A stretch of 64,000 nt of DNA from Pictodentalium vernedei (Eukaryota > Mollusca > Scaphopoda > Dentaliida > Dentaliidae), in NCBI GenBank assembly GCA_031216915.1, contig CM062290.1, positions 256,897,291-256,961,290 of the forward strand, written 5' to 3'. Below are positions 1-11,347 of this stretch, in pieces. The first letter of the stretch is position 1. Each line of letters opens with the position of its first letter. Under the pieces are notes generated by a model. The model searched no databases and was not told the DNA's origin. It worked only from the letters and a program-made list of their open reading frames with translations. The position numbers and the translations under genes were made by a program.

Positions 1-2487
1 CCATAAAGTGATAATTTTAAGGAAAAACGAGTCACCTTGGATGTATATTGAAATTAGAAATGTAATTCGACGACGAAAACGCTTACACCGTCACGCCAAA
101 TCGGTAAACTCACCACAGACTTAAGCAAAACATCGTAAACTCAGGAACCAGTCAATTTCTGCTGTAAGGAAGTACAAACACGACTATTTTGGGCATATTC
201 AAAACGTTAGGAATGAAACCTCTTCCTCTTCGGACACGTGGTGGAAAACATTGAAAAAATTCTCTGTGACAACAAATCAGAGATCCCAGCATTGCAATAT
301 AACAATAATATACTGTTATCTGTTGTGGAGAAATCTGAAGCTTTTAATGAATATTTCTGTTCTATTTCTACCGTAGACGATTCAAACTACTCGCTGCCCA
401 CAATTAATATAAGTAGTGATCGTCCAACATTAGATAGTGTAACATTAAGCTACGAGGAAATCCAAAAAGCAATCAATTCGTTGAAAGTATAAAAATCCTG
501 TGGCCCAGACAACATTAGTCCAGAAGTTTTAAAAGATTTCCAAGAGTTTAGCGAGACCCCTTACGTACTTATTCAATTAATTCCTTGAAAACTGCTGTTT
601 TCCGCCTCAATGGAAGCAAACAAATGTAGTTCCTGTTTTTAAAAAAGATAACCCAAGCCCAGTTGGCAATTGCCGCCCAATGTCAGAAATAAGTTGTGTT
701 GGAAATTGTTTTTAGAAGTGCATTTTAACCCTTTACATAACGTAACGACCAAAACCGGCCAGCGCCATTCTCAAAAATCGCCACTGATTAATTTTCATTA
801 TTTTTTTATTTTTGTCTCCAAACTCATCGAGCTCGTTCCAATGAGAGGTCATAACCTATGTTTTTGATACAAAATATGAAAATAATAGTTATTCAAGAAT
901 TTTTTTTTACAAGTGTCGTCTGCTTCTCATGTTAGGTAAAGGGTTAAAGAATGTGTTCAGTTTTCTCAAGGCAAATGACTTGCTTAGCAAGTTCCAGTCT
1001 GGTTTCACACCTAACGACTCCACATCTTACCAGCTTACCGAAATATACAATACTAGTAGTTGTGCTACTGATAAAGGAAAAGAAATATGCTTTCTTTTTG
1101 TGCAATCAGCAAGGCTTTTGATAAAGAATGGCATTCTGGGCCGTGTACAAATCGGAAAAAATAGGTATTACCGGAAATCTCTTAAAATGGTTCACTTCGT
1201 CCCTTAAGGATAGTGAAATGCGAGTAGTAATCAATGCTGAATCGTCATCTCGGAGGAAAGTAACGGCAGGTGTGCCTAAGGACCAATCCTAGGGCCCCTA
1301 GTGTTTATCATTTAAATAAACGATATTGCTGAAGATATTTTTTGTAATATTCGTCTTTTTGTCGACGATACCTGGTTATATATAATAACGGAAGACCCCT
1401 TGGAAGCTACTAGTCTCTTGAATAATGACATTGTGAAATCGAGCAATAGGCGCATCAGTGGTTGGTAGACGCCAGTCCCAAGAAAACTGAATCAATGATC
1501 ATAACACCCAAAAGAAATTCCCCCTCCCCCCCTCCCCCCCCGGATGTGGAACACGGATATCAGCGAGGTAAACTCCCATAAACACTTAGTATTGCTTTCA
1601 GTGACCGAGGTTCCTGGAAAGAGCACATCTTGGAAATCACAATGAAAATGTGGAAAAGAATTGGTGTCTTAAGAAAACCCAAGTTTACCCTTGATAGGAA
1701 AACATTTGCCTTCATTCGTCCCTTGATTGAATACTCTAGTCAGTTTGGGATAACTGCACTATCGCCGAGAGTGAGAATCTTGAACAAATACAACTTTAGG
1801 CCGCGAGAATTGAAACCGGAGCAATCCGAAGTGTCCGCAGAACTCTACTTTACGCAGCAACTGGATTGGAACCCTTAAAAACTTGGAGAGAAAAATACAA
1901 ATTGAAACAGTTTTTTTTAAAAATGTACCATAAACTAACCCCAAGATACTTATCTTGTCTGGTCCCCCGCCATATAGACCGCATCCCATCGTTTTGATCT
2001 TCGTAGAAATGAAGACTTGACAGTACCCTTCTGCCGAACCCAGTCAAACACGATGTCATTTCTGCCTAGCACAACAAGCCTCCGGAATAATCTGCAGCAA
2101 ACCGTCCGAAACAACGACTCATTCCCGGAGTTGTTGAGTAACCTAAACCGAAACAAAATACTTGTTCCTAGTTTCATTTTTCACGACAAATCGCGCCAAT
2201 CACAAATATTCCACTGCCGATTACGTTTATCCTTCAACGATCATCTTTTCAAAAACCATCTTCGCTTATCCCCTCTTTGAGTGTGTGGAGCTCCGGAAAC
2301 AACTGACCACTATTTATTCCACTACCCAATTTTCAGCCGAGAAAGAGCCGACACCTTAGGTGAGATAACTCATTTTATTGATACATATATATTGCTAAGC
2401 GGATGTGTTGGGTACAGTCAAAGCGTTAATAAAGAAATTTTTGAAAAATTACCCGATTTTATTAATGTTAGTAAACGTTTTAAATAA
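1..2487 (+). pseudogene. Degraded non-LTR retrotransposon (Daphne/CR1-like LINE), linker, reverse transcriptase and C-terminal domain, interrupted by a MITE
   Basis: A broken LINE polyprotein reads in shifting frames. The linker starts near base 35 (PWMYIEIRNVIRRRKRLHR, then KYRKLRN and DTWWKTLKKF). The reverse-transcriptase fingers follow at 238-560 (EEIQKAINSLK, stop, KSCGPDNISPEVLK). After the MITE at 729-943 the palm resumes (FQSGFTPNDSTSYQLTEIYN; KAFDKEWHS; AGVPKDQS), with VDDTW in place of the catalytic F/YADD near 1360. A thumb region follows at 1630-1880. At 2281-2340 a C-terminal motif CGAPETTDHYLFHYPIFSRE recalls the Cys/His motif of such LINEs, with a key Cys changed to Tyr. The element enters from outside the window, so its 5' part is unseen. 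Stops, frameshifts and a C-run at 1520-1540 show it is dead. The reverse-transcriptase identity is firm; the clade name is an inference from the linker and tail. Confidence 0.8.
729..943 (+). mobile_element. TTAA MITE, family A, inserted in LINE reverse transcriptase
   Basis: TTAA target duplications lie at 725-728 and 944-947. The ends are CCCTTTACATAACG and GTTAGGTAAAGGG, with the CCAAAACCGGCCAGCGC subterminal block on the left. The left arm is shortened close to the core (only CTCATCGAGCTCGTTCC remains), so the hairpin is lopsided. It splits the LINE open frame and is therefore younger than the LINE. Confidence 0.85.
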
Positions 2488-2639
2488 TGATCCTGGCATA
2501 AATCGACACCCTTATTGCTATCATGACTGTGCATAACAAATGTCATCCTCTGTGGTCAGTTCCCGTTGATTTCAGTAAGTGGAAATGCTAGGACTATTCA
2601 TAACATCAGCTGGGAGTCTTGATTAACTTCGAGTAATAA

Positions 2640-3470
2640 ACATACAACAAGAACCACAACCAGGTATATCAAAGTACCGCCGGTACCAACATAACCGGTA
2701 CCGGGACGGAACAGAGTCTGTCCCGTTGAAACCGGTACCGGTACCGGGACAAGTCAACATTTGGGTGACATCAAAATCAGATGGGAGAAATTCGTATTTA
2801 AACCGAACCAGTCCCCAAGATCGCATAGACAAACATGGCATCGTACCAGTTATTCTGCGGCGACATCAAAGTAATCATAAAGGATGAAAATCGTACTTTA
2901 TGATAACTGTAATGTCGCCACAGAATAATTTCTATGAAGTAGACGATGACGGTGCTTTCATTGTCTTTGATGCCACGTTTGGAAAGTTAAAATGATCGGC
3001 CTTATCGAGATGGTGGTGCAGATAGAACATGCCCCTTTAGAGTGTTTTGATATGTTCATTCGCAAATAAGCTGAAAGTAGGCACATAGAACACATTGAAA
3101 CCCAGAGAACGAATTATTAGCCCGTTTACCCTCGTTCAGTTAGGAATTTCCCCATAAAATAATTTTGTCCTGGTACCGGCGGGACAAAAGCCTCAGTACA
3201 GGTGCCGGTTGGAGAGTGAGGGAAGTATGCCGTGTAAGTGTGTCATACACAATTCGTCCCCTGAGTTCCAATGTGTTCTATGTGCCAGCAGGCACATAGA
3301 ACACATTGGAACTCAGGGGACGAATTATTAGCCCGTTTACCCTCGTTCAGTTAGGAATTTCTACATAAAATAATTTTGTCACGGTATCGGCGGGAGAAAA
3401 GCTTCAGTACCGGTTGGAACCGGTGGTACCGATACCGGTACAGGTCCCGGTTAACGTTCCTGATCACAAC
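2640..3470. repeat. GGTACC-rich palindromic repeat block
   Basis: The stretch carries repeated ACCGGTACCGG words at 2679-2750 and again, inverted, at 3410-3455. An imperfect inverted repeat lies at 2848-2931 (TTATTCTGCGGCGACAT against ATGTCGCCACAGAATAA). A segment of about 135 bp is present twice in direct orientation, near 3078-3215 and 3289-3425. A perfect hairpin sits at 3251-3326. It looks like one or more non-autonomous DNA elements, but I could not define outer ends. Confidence 0.5.
3251..3326. repeat. Perfect 76-bp palindrome (hairpin family E)
   Basis: Two perfect 36-bp arms begin AATTCGTCCCCTGAGTTCC and meet at ...TATGTGCC, with a 4-base loop AGCA. The same hairpin, without the outer AATTC, recurs at 20299-20364. 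A relative with a different outer arm occurs at 17570-17643. Confidence 0.9.
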
Positions 3471-5007
3471 CTATGAGATGCTAAGACCCCATGAGTGTAT
3501 TGCCTTGACACTAATGGTCATTTAGGCGTTTCATCACATCTGCTCCTCCTGGTTACCGATTCTCTATGACTGTCTCTATATTTTTCTACTCTTCTTCTGA
3601 ACAAAAGAGCAATTCTGACTTTGGATAATCCTACGATCCAGATTGAATATCTCGCCTTAATTTGTTTTAAGGAACCAGCTTACATACGCCTCAAGCTTGA
3701 TGCTGAATCATTTTCTGTGATGTTGTAAATTAACGTCTCCATTGTAATTGTGTGCATCTATAATCTGAAATAAAGTATTGCTTGAACTAAACTAAATGAA
3801 GTGGGAGGAGACAAAAAAAAATTGTCCACCCACTTTATGTAGCCTGGATTCAGTTTACGCAGAACACTCGGAAATACAGCTGCATCAGGCCTAATTTTAA
3901 AATGTGGAAATGTGTATGAAAACATGTAGTTTTTCAATTGACAAAAATACTTCCGCATGTCTATCGATCCAACAAATGAGTTGCAATCATGTCGAGACCT
4001 TACTTTATTGTTGACTCCATTAGTCCCACACGTTTGTCTCGTTAAAATTTAATTTATGTTGCTTTTATGTCTTAAAGTTTATTCTGTTCTAATTTTTCTT
4101 TCCTTTTATAAAGTGCATTTGGTGGAAAGCCGTAGAAGAGAACCGTAAAAGAAAACCTTTTGACTATTGAATAACCGCATGGGCATTTTATGAAGCTCTA
4201 TTATAGGCAGAGTTTGTAATATGAAAGCAGAGGAATTCGCTGGGGGAAAACATAGCAAAATGTTAGCTTACATAACGATTTTAATAACCTTTTAACTCGT
4301 TTTTCGCCAAATCATATAAAGAAAGTCTACCAAGGCAAAGAAGACTTCCAGTAATAAAATTCATGTTTTATTTAATGCTCAGGCATCAATTCACGCTGAA
4401 AAATTAAGTCATATTCCCCTGTCGGTCGGCAAAACGAAATATCAAAATGATATTTAGAAATCGATATTTCATCGTAGGTTCGGATGACGAATCACATGTA
4501 CTTTAAACGAGTCAGCACATCAGTAATGAATTCCAGAGTCCCAAATACAAACGAATTCGAACAATTGATAGTGACAGTGACTAAATCAATTCATTAAATC
4601 AGCGGTTTCAAAGTTTGACTTTCTCATTCACCTTCCAGCGAAAAGCCGAAATCACTTTCAAATTTCTTCAGTTCAACCTCACACGTCTTCAGTGCATTGA
4701 GTTCAAAAAAAATAAAATGACGTGTCTTGTTATTGAAAATAAGAAAGTGGTGTTTTTTGTTATTGTTCTATTTCTTCGAAACACATTGCGATTATTTCAA
4801 TTCGCCAGCCTTGGTAAATCGTAAAGTTAGGGGAGAAATAAGACGGGACTACTTTTTGTGCGGATATTCACACATTCCAATGGTTGGAGTTTGGTTGTTG
4901 TAATTTTTGTATGGACGCCGGTTCGGCACATAAATTTTGCGCCTTAATGGCAAATAAAGGCCACAAATTGGAGAGTTTGTAGTCGTAGAGCATTAAATAA
5001 AAAGAAA
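3471..5007. other. Intergenic, no recognisable feature
   Basis: AT-rich unique-looking DNA. Short open frames here have no family resemblance. A small AAATATC...GATATTTC inverted repeat lies near 4437-4472. Confidence 0.4.
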
Positions 5008-5162
5008 ATTCACGAAAATTTGATGAATACCGAAAATATCTCGTGAGTGGCTACAAAGAAATATGAGGATCTTCACGAGCGACGTAGTCGCTCGTGAAGA
5101 TCGTCATATTTCTTTGCAGCCACTCACGAGATATTTTCGGTATTCATCAAATTTTCGTGAAT
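5008..5162. mobile_element. Long palindromic foldback element
   Basis: A 155-bp near-perfect palindrome: ATTCACGAAAATTTGATGAA on the left matches its inverse at the right end, and the centre reads GAGCGACGTAGTCGCTC near 5085. One mismatch is TGGCTACAAAG against CTTTGCAGCCA. No TTAA flanks or clear target duplication are seen, so its class is open. Confidence 0.75.
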
Positions 5163-5377
5163 ATCCTCTATTTCTCTTTTTTTTTTTGCATACACAGGCC
5201 ACATAGAAGTATGTTTATTTCGAGGACCAGGGACGTAAACAAGGGGAATGTAAGGGGGAGGGAGTGACCCCTACCACAATAATATTTTTAGCCTTGACAT
5301 TTTTCAGAATATATATATCAATTTTCTCTTGCTAATAAATATGTACGTTCTCATGAGGCCAGATTTGATACTTGGAC

Positions 5378-5423
5378 TTATAAGCATTGCCATTGTGCAG
5401 AAGTATGTGTCCTTAAAAAACAA

Positions 5424-5466
<43 letters not shown>

Positions 5467-5468
5467 AA
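5378..5468 (+). mobile_element. SINE 3' end with expanded AAAT tail
   Basis: GCCATTGTGCAGAAGTATGTG followed by an (AAAT)n run of about 11 units matches the 3' ends of the SINEs at 61132 and 61795 (GCCATTGTGCAGAAATATGTG..., AATAAATA). Only the tail survives and the tRNA-like head is missing. Confidence 0.65.
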
Positions 5469-5516
5469 ACACACACTGTCGGACATAGAAATTAAGTTCT
5501 TTGGTACCAGATTCTA

Positions 5517-5844
5517 CACTCTAAAATCAGTTGGGTTGGAAATCAACTCAAATTAACCCTTTACCCAACGTAACGGCCAAAACCGGCCAGCGCTATTCTC
5601 AAAAATCGCCAATTAATTTTCATTATTTTTTTCATTTTTTGTCTCAAAAACATAGGTTATGACCCCTTATTGGAACGAGCTCGTCGAGCTCGTTCCAATG
5701 AGGGGTCATAACCTATGTTTTTCAGACAAAAAATTAAAAAAATAAGTTATTTAAGAATTTTTTTTGCAAGTGTCGTCTGCTTTTCATGTTAGGTAAAGGG
5801 TTAACTGGTTTGGGTTGATTTTCAACCCAACTTATCTTAGAGCG
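5517..5844. mobile_element. TA-flanked MITE (CACTCTAAAATCAG ends), split by a family A MITE
   Basis: The left part CACTCTAAAATCAGTTGGGTT and the right part AACCCAACTTATCTTAGAG are the same inverted ends as the intact copy at 45773-45875. The family A element sits between them. The TA dinucleotide before the left end suggests a Tc1/mariner-type target site. Confidence 0.65.
5557..5800 (+). mobile_element. TTAA MITE, family A, full length
   Basis: TTAA lies at 5553-5556 and 5801-5804. The 244-bp element runs CCCTTTACCCAACGTAACGG ... AGGTAAAGGG. The arms GTCTCAAAAACATAGGTTATGA and their inverse meet at the GAACGAGCTCG core near 5685. It is one of the cleanest copies and was inserted into the TA-flanked MITE around it. 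Confidence 0.92.
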
Positions 5845-6626
5845 AAGCTGCTTAGGGCCCATAATGGCCAATTTAGAGCATGGTACGTGCAAATCAATAA
5901 AGAAGTTTGGAATCCCATGTGTCAGAACTACCACTTGGATTTATCCACAAATACATTTTCAAATATTCCAACTGCATCATCAAGGCCGTTTTGCGACGTG
6001 TCAACACAGATAGGGTTATAGACAACTCCGTCTACGAACCCACATGTGTTGAGATGGTCGCTGAAGATAGTGATATTGAGATGACTTTTAACCCTTTTCC
6101 CAATCTGTGATAGACGTGGAGGTAACGAATGCCAGCTAGTTATAGCCCACTACGTCTGTGATACAGTCGATATAACGAGACCGAAATAATCTGAACGAAA
6201 ACCTAATATATAGCAGCGTGGTCGATCGCAGTTAGAGTGGTAGTAGAAAGGTAGGGGAGGGTAGCTAGGGGTCGTATTTCTGTAACAAAGTCCCGGGAAG
6301 AGCAGAGGTAAATGCACCGAGCTTGTCGCTCGATAATGACATTCACTTTTCTTGATTCTTCAGCCTGATGTCACCCGACTGCGACGGACAATTTGGTGGT
6401 ACGCTTGCTCAGACGTGGTTGTGATCGGTCCAGTCTATACCAGCCCAATGAATTTTCAAAAGATAGACTTAAAAGACTTCAGGTAAGTAGAGTTTGCCAG
6501 TTAGAAGTTTTATGAATTTAGAATGGAGAATTTAAAGACTCAAGAAAACGATCGGCATGTTTTGAAAAGGAGAAAAGACAGCACATGCGACATGCCCCCA
6601 TGGAGCTGACTGTGGAAAAAATAGTG

Positions 6627-6703
6627 GCACTTGAAGAAGAATAGTTCACACACAGGAGGCGTGTGAGCTATTCTTCCTCAAGGAACACTATTTTGCATTG
6701 TTA
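6627..6703. repeat. Imperfect inverted repeat
   Basis: AATAGTGGCACTTGAAGAAG pairs imperfectly with CTTCCTCAAGGAACACTATT, and AATAGTTCACACAC pairs with GTGTGAGCTATT around a short loop. There are no flanking duplications. Confidence 0.55.
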
Positions 6704-6850
6704 ACGACATGACGTGAAATGAATATTATTTTACATTGAACAAACTACGGAAGAATCCCACAACCCATCAGGATTTCGATCTAAGTACACTACTTATTGT
6801 CGGGGACCTTGCCCAAGACAAGCATTTCCATTCCAGAAAAAATGTCTTAA

Positions 6851-7081
6851 CCCTTTGAACTCTGGTAGTGTCTCCCATGCCAGTTCAATGACAGCAATTA
6901 GAAGAGTCCATATTCATTATTTGGGGTAGACTAATCAATATTTTCAACGTGCAGCCTTCTGGTTGCACATTGAAAATATTGGTCGGTGTACCCCACACTT
7001 TTACTGAATTGCCATTCCATATAATGACGTTATGACGTATCATCTTCCTGGACGGAAAAGCGGCCGCTCCAGTTCAAAGGG
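6851..7081 (+). mobile_element. TTAA MITE, family C, full length
   Basis: TTAA flanks lie at 6847-6850 and 7082-7085. Ends are CCCTTTGAACTCTGG and CAGTTCAAAGGG. The centre is AATATTTTCAACGTGCAGCC facing GGTTGCACATTGAAAATATT. Other copies are at 30772 and 43767, with a half copy near 33535. Confidence 0.88.
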
Positions 7082-7599
7082 TTAAAAGAGATGGTTCTGT
7101 TTCGTCAGTCAAACGTCCTCAAATATTCCACGTCCATTTTTAGAATGTGAACAGCGCACGATCAGTTTTAGAGCCCTCGATAGATAATCACTATCGGGCA
7201 TACTATACTTCCACTTGGTCATTCAGAGAAAGAGAATGCCACATGAGATATAATATATTAGGGGATGTCGTTTATTCCATGGTGGATTAGTGAGGTTAAA
7301 CAATACTGTATATTATCATGCCACCTGTTTAATTTGACCAATCATCGTGCTCTAATAGCATCAGTGGACTATCCGATATTCTGTTATTCATTGGGGAACT
7401 GGCTATCAGATTGAGTCCATACACTGCCAGTGACCGTGTATGAGCCCATGCATCCCTCTGCTGGGCGCCATTTTGCTTCCGAATTAATTTTCCACCTAAA
7501 GTTTTCACCTATTTTCATGCAAATAAAAGACAGCTTTCTGATAAATATTCAAAATGACGCGATTCTGACCTTTTAATTTATTATTAAACTCATGATAAA

Positions 7600-7735
7600 T
7601 ACGTTACACGACGTTTATTTGCCAGGTATGGCGTCATGTGATGTGAATTAGGCGCGGCCCCAGGCCGAGCCTAATATTGATTGCGTTGAGCCTCACATGA
7701 CGTCATACCTGGCAAGTAAACGTCCTGTAACTTAT
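7600..7735. repeat. Palindromic foldback element
   Basis: ACGTTTATTTGCCAGGTATG and GCGTCATGTGATGTGA pair with TCACATGACGTC and ATACCTGGCAAGTAAACGT across a GC-rich centre (GGCGCGGCCCCAGGCCGAGCC). Confidence 0.65.
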
Positions 7736-7822
7736 AATAATTATTGTACCCGATTGGACAGAATTATCACAATAATATACTCAATCCGGAATATCGTAGA
7801 GCTAGCAGGTAAGACAAACTTC

Positions 7823-8403
7823 TAGGGCAGCACGGTACCGATATATACCCGTATTCAAACCAATACCGATTGAATACCGGTGTAATTACAAAAATATCGG
7901 TTTATCGTCATTATTTATTTACCCACAATTTAATTTTCAAGATGTGTTGAGTTTTTTTTAACTATAGCCCCGAATGAATAATATTATCCCTTTACTCAAG
8001 GAATCGTCTGCATGTGCTCACGTAATATACAATTTCAGCAGTTGAAAAAATAATTTTCAAAACTTTCAACAAAATTATATCATGTGACCCCACATTGGAA
8101 CGAGCTCGTTGAGCTCGTTCCAATGAGGGGGTCGCATTATATTGATTTGTAGAATTTTGGGGGGGAAATCTGATAAACTAATTTTTCAAATAATAAATGT
8201 TTTGATATCGTCTACGTTGGGTAAAGGTTTTTCGAACCGCATCATCAAGGCATTAGCATGCTAATTCGTTCCGATTTGATGCCTCAAGTCTCGATTGTGG
8301 TACTTATGTTCATATATCTGAACAGTTTTCGATATACCGGTATACAGCGGTATTTTTTTGAATACCGATACCGGTATTCAGTTTTGAATATCGTGCAGCC
8401 CTA
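7823..8403. mobile_element. hAT-type MITE with 8-bp target duplication, carrying a nested family B MITE
   Basis: The ends are TAGGGCAGCACG and CGTGCAGCCCTA. Directly outside them is a perfect 8-bp repeat CAAACTTC at 7815-7822 and 8404-8411, as expected for hAT transposition. The interior carries ACCGATACCGGTAT words. The 581-bp total includes the B element at 7988-8227, leaving about 337 bp of host MITE. No transposase is encoded. Confidence 0.85.
7988..8227 (-). mobile_element. TTAA MITE, family B, nested in hAT MITE
   Basis: CCCTTTACTCAAGGAATCG begins the element and GATATCGTCTACGTTGGGTAAAGG ends it. The core GAACGAGCTCGTTGAGCTCGTTC is centred near 8110. Flanking sites are decayed (TTAT on the left). 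It is younger than the hAT MITE that holds it. Confidence 0.8.
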
Positions 8404-8411
8404 CAAACTTC

Positions 8412-8936
8412 GTCCACTTCCTATCTTGGACACAATAAGTTAGCTTCCTATCCAGGTCCATAGCCAAGATTCTGTAGTAGGTGTGCCCAAGCCAGATTTT
8501 TGCCGGGGAGGGAGGCATAAAATTCGGAAGGCCGTTATGGACGGGTGAGTGTCGGGGACGCCTCTAGTCCTTACTTGGACCATCTAGTCGTTACCCCCTC
8601 CTCCTGCTTCCACGAAGTGGGAGGCAGGTGTAACACCGGAGAGTCCTGGTTAGGACTAGGCCTCCCCCGAATATATTTTGCAAGATGCAGTGATCTATGG
8701 GCGTATTTGAGGGATTTGTACCGTCCGTAGCCCTATATTGGAGACCATTTGGAGGCTCTCTATTATGAGAAACGTGCATTGGGCCAATTGTTTGAGGGCG
8801 GCAGCGAAAATTTCAGGGGGCAAATGTTCCTCACCCCTCCCCCGGCTATGCTACTGGTATTATCAGATCTATTCATGAGCACGTTTCCACGTGAAATCAT
8901 ATTTTCATTCTTTCTATTTCAATTTTCTTTCAATAT
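8412..8936. other. Intergenic with a C/G-rich repeat-like patch
   Basis: GGGGGAGGGAG and CCCCTCCCCCGGCTATGCTACTG phrases near 8500 and 8820-8855 resemble generic dispersed repeat ends. No gene is supported. Confidence 0.3.
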
Positions 8937-9957
8937 TAATAATAATAATATACACATTTATATAGCGCCAAAATTATAGTTCAGAAGATATAGAACCATA
9001 TTCTAAGGTGCTGTACATGTTACTGAGCTCATGCAAATATACAAACGGGATATATACAGTATCTTACAGTCCAGAACATCACTTATAGGCTTTTTGAAAC
9101 AGGTATGTTTTGAGGTCTTTCTTGAAAAGGTTGACATTTGACAGTCTTTTTCGGTGTTCTGGTAAATTATTCCACGAGTGAGGGCCATTAAATGAGAATG
9201 ACCTATCTCCAAATGTCTTACAACTATGTTTTGGAACATGTAGCAGCATTTTACCATCGGACTTCAGGTTGTATTAACACACATTATTGGTATTAAGGAG
9301 TTCTTCTAAGTAGGCTGGTGACATGTTGTTTTGTGTCTTAAAAACTAATAAAAAAGTTTGGAAAATTATACTGGCAGCCAGTGCATATCCTTCAGAACAG
9401 GAGTGATGTGTTGAGATCGTGTTACCCTACATACCACTCGGGCTGATGCTGGAAGGTTGAACAGTAAGGCATTACAATAATCTAAATGTGAAGTTACAAA
9501 GGCATGCAATAGAGTTTTTGATGAGTCTTTGGTGAGGAACTGTCTTATCTTTTTAACTTTGTATAGACCCCTGATAGCCTCATTGCACATATTTGTAACA
9601 TGTCTGTCCATAGACATGGTAGAGTCGAAGAATACACCAAGATTTCGTACACTGTTACTTGCACTGATGTCGGAATCTCCTACCTTCACTGAATTGATGT
9701 CAACTTTAGTGAGTTGTTGTCGTGAACCAATTATTAGGAATTCAGTCTTATCATCATTTATCATTAATTTGTTTGAAACCATCCATGTGCGAATGTCCGA
9801 AATACATGATTCAATAGTTTCTAGAGCTTTAGGTTGATCCTTGATTGATGGTCGAAAAGAGAAATAGACCTGTGTGTCATCAGCATAACCATGGACGTCA
9901 GGCAGGTGAGATTCAATGATGGTGAACATTTTTTAAATATAGAATAAAAACAGAACA
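8937..9957 (-). pseudogene. CR1/L2-like LINE fragment, reverse transcriptase palm to 3' end
   Basis: On the minus strand the reading begins in the catalytic palm: HGYADDTQVYFSF, with YADD at about 9876-9887. It continues with NKLMINDDKTEFLIIGSRQQ, the HLDYCNALLFNLP thumb motif and the HITPVLKDMHWLPV block. After a stop it resumes in another frame as CKTFGDRSFSFNGPHSWNNLPEHRKRL and FKKDLKTYLFQKAY. The 3' end is GGCGCTATATAAATGTG followed by (TATTAT)n, a CR1/L2-style short-repeat tail. The stretch 9366-9929 is still open for 187 codons. The element is 5'-truncated: similarity to the second copy (31011-32740) stops near 9957. It is non-functional because most of the reverse transcriptase and the endonuclease are missing. 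Confidence 0.85.
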
Positions 9958-11095
9958 GAATTCGTTCTCACTAATTTTGTGGAATTGTTAAGAGTGAGAA
10001 AAGAACATTTAAGGAATATCTAATTATCGTTAAGTCTATGTTGAACAGACTTTGTCTTTTTCCAAATGTACGGGAATTTATGGTTTTTTTAAAGAACGTT
10101 ATATCTAACCTACTGACACGCCAAGTTGATATTGACAATTTTTGTAAGGTGCAATTTACCAACGAAATGAAGGTCTGTAATATATTTTTGTTGATTTGAG
10201 AGGTTTTTTTAGGCACCAGTTATCGGGCATTCTGCACAATTAGATTTCTGTTTAATATGTAATGCCAATCTTACACGACAATAGCGTGACGGTAATAACA
10301 GAAATAAAATCAATAACGGCCGTCGTCATCCTTAATAAGCAAATTGCCAATGCTCTTCTTTTCAGATTCAAGTAATGCAGAAAATGTGGAAGGGTGGGGG
10401 GAGGACGCTAGCAAGCAGGTTCAAAGGATCGGAAGTACTATAAGACAAAATGCAACGAGAGTAGTGAATGGTGGACAAGAATCAACGACCCGAGTAGGCG
10501 CTTTTAAAATGTTTCACAAGTAACGTAGGTGCGAGTGACATATAGGAAACAGGCCAACAAGAATTATTGATTCATGTTCCCCCGTACTATATCGGAATAT
10601 GGTTCAAAACTTTTATCACGACTAAACTAGAATTTAGTGAATGAAGCGAATATTTCGAAACGAAAAATATCACCTTCGGCGATCTGTTTACTTTCTTGCT
10701 CGACACGATTTTGTGTTGACGCATTTCATTCACGTCACAACGTCAGTCTTATGTGTAACAACCAATCAGATGCGTTCTTTCAAGACGTTCTTACCTGTAG
10801 GGCAGTTTCCACACGCGTATGCTGTATCTAGCACTTTTCTTCACTGACTGCGTTGTATCGTGTAACGTAGAATAGATACAGTAATCGTGGTATAAAGTGT
10901 ATGACGGTAGTAACCTTAAAGATACCATGGACAAAATCAGAATTGTCCCCGGCGCATGAACAAGTAATATCATAAAATTTATTTCGCTTTTAATGTGTTA
11001 AAATAGCAGTCTACACTGCCAGGAGTACGAAACCTACTTTGGCTTCAGGTGGCTCGCCTGAAGCCCCAGAAGGTAAAGTATTTTTTACTCTTTCC
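9958..11095. other. Intergenic, no supported gene
   Basis: Only short unrelated open frames are present. A small hairpin GGCTTCAGG...CCTGAAGCC lies at 11041-11065. Confidence 0.35.
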
Positions 11096-11099
11096 TTAA

Positions 11100-11343
11100 C
11101 CCTTTACCTAACCTGAAAAGCAGACGACACTTGCAAAAATAATTCTTGAATAACTAATTTTTTTCATTTTTTGTCTCAAAAACATAGGTTATGACCCCTC
11201 GTTGGAATGAGCTCGACGAGCTCGTTCCAACGAGGGGTCATAACCTATGTTTTTGAGACAAAAAATGAAAAAAATAATCAAAATTAATTGGCGATTTTGG
11301 AGAATAGCGCTGGCCGGTTTTGGCCGTTACGTTAGGTAAAGGG
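11100..11343 (-). mobile_element. TTAA MITE, family A, full length
   Basis: TTAA flanks lie at 11096-11099 and 11344-11347. It starts CCCTTTACCTAACCTGAAAA and ends CGTTACGTTAGGTAAAGGG, so it is inverted relative to the copy at 5557. The two arms at the centre are nearly identical in length and sequence (244 bp in total). Confidence 0.92.
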
Positions 11344-11347
11344 TTAA

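Noticed and set aside
2650-3460. CRISPR-like or regular spaced repeats
   Set aside because: Direct repeats here are only two long copies plus palindromes; there is no regular repeat-spacer pattern, and the DNA is eukaryotic.
5304-5486. Membrane-like open frame (FYLFIYLFIYLFIYL)
   Set aside because: The hydrophobic run is translation of the AAAT microsatellite.
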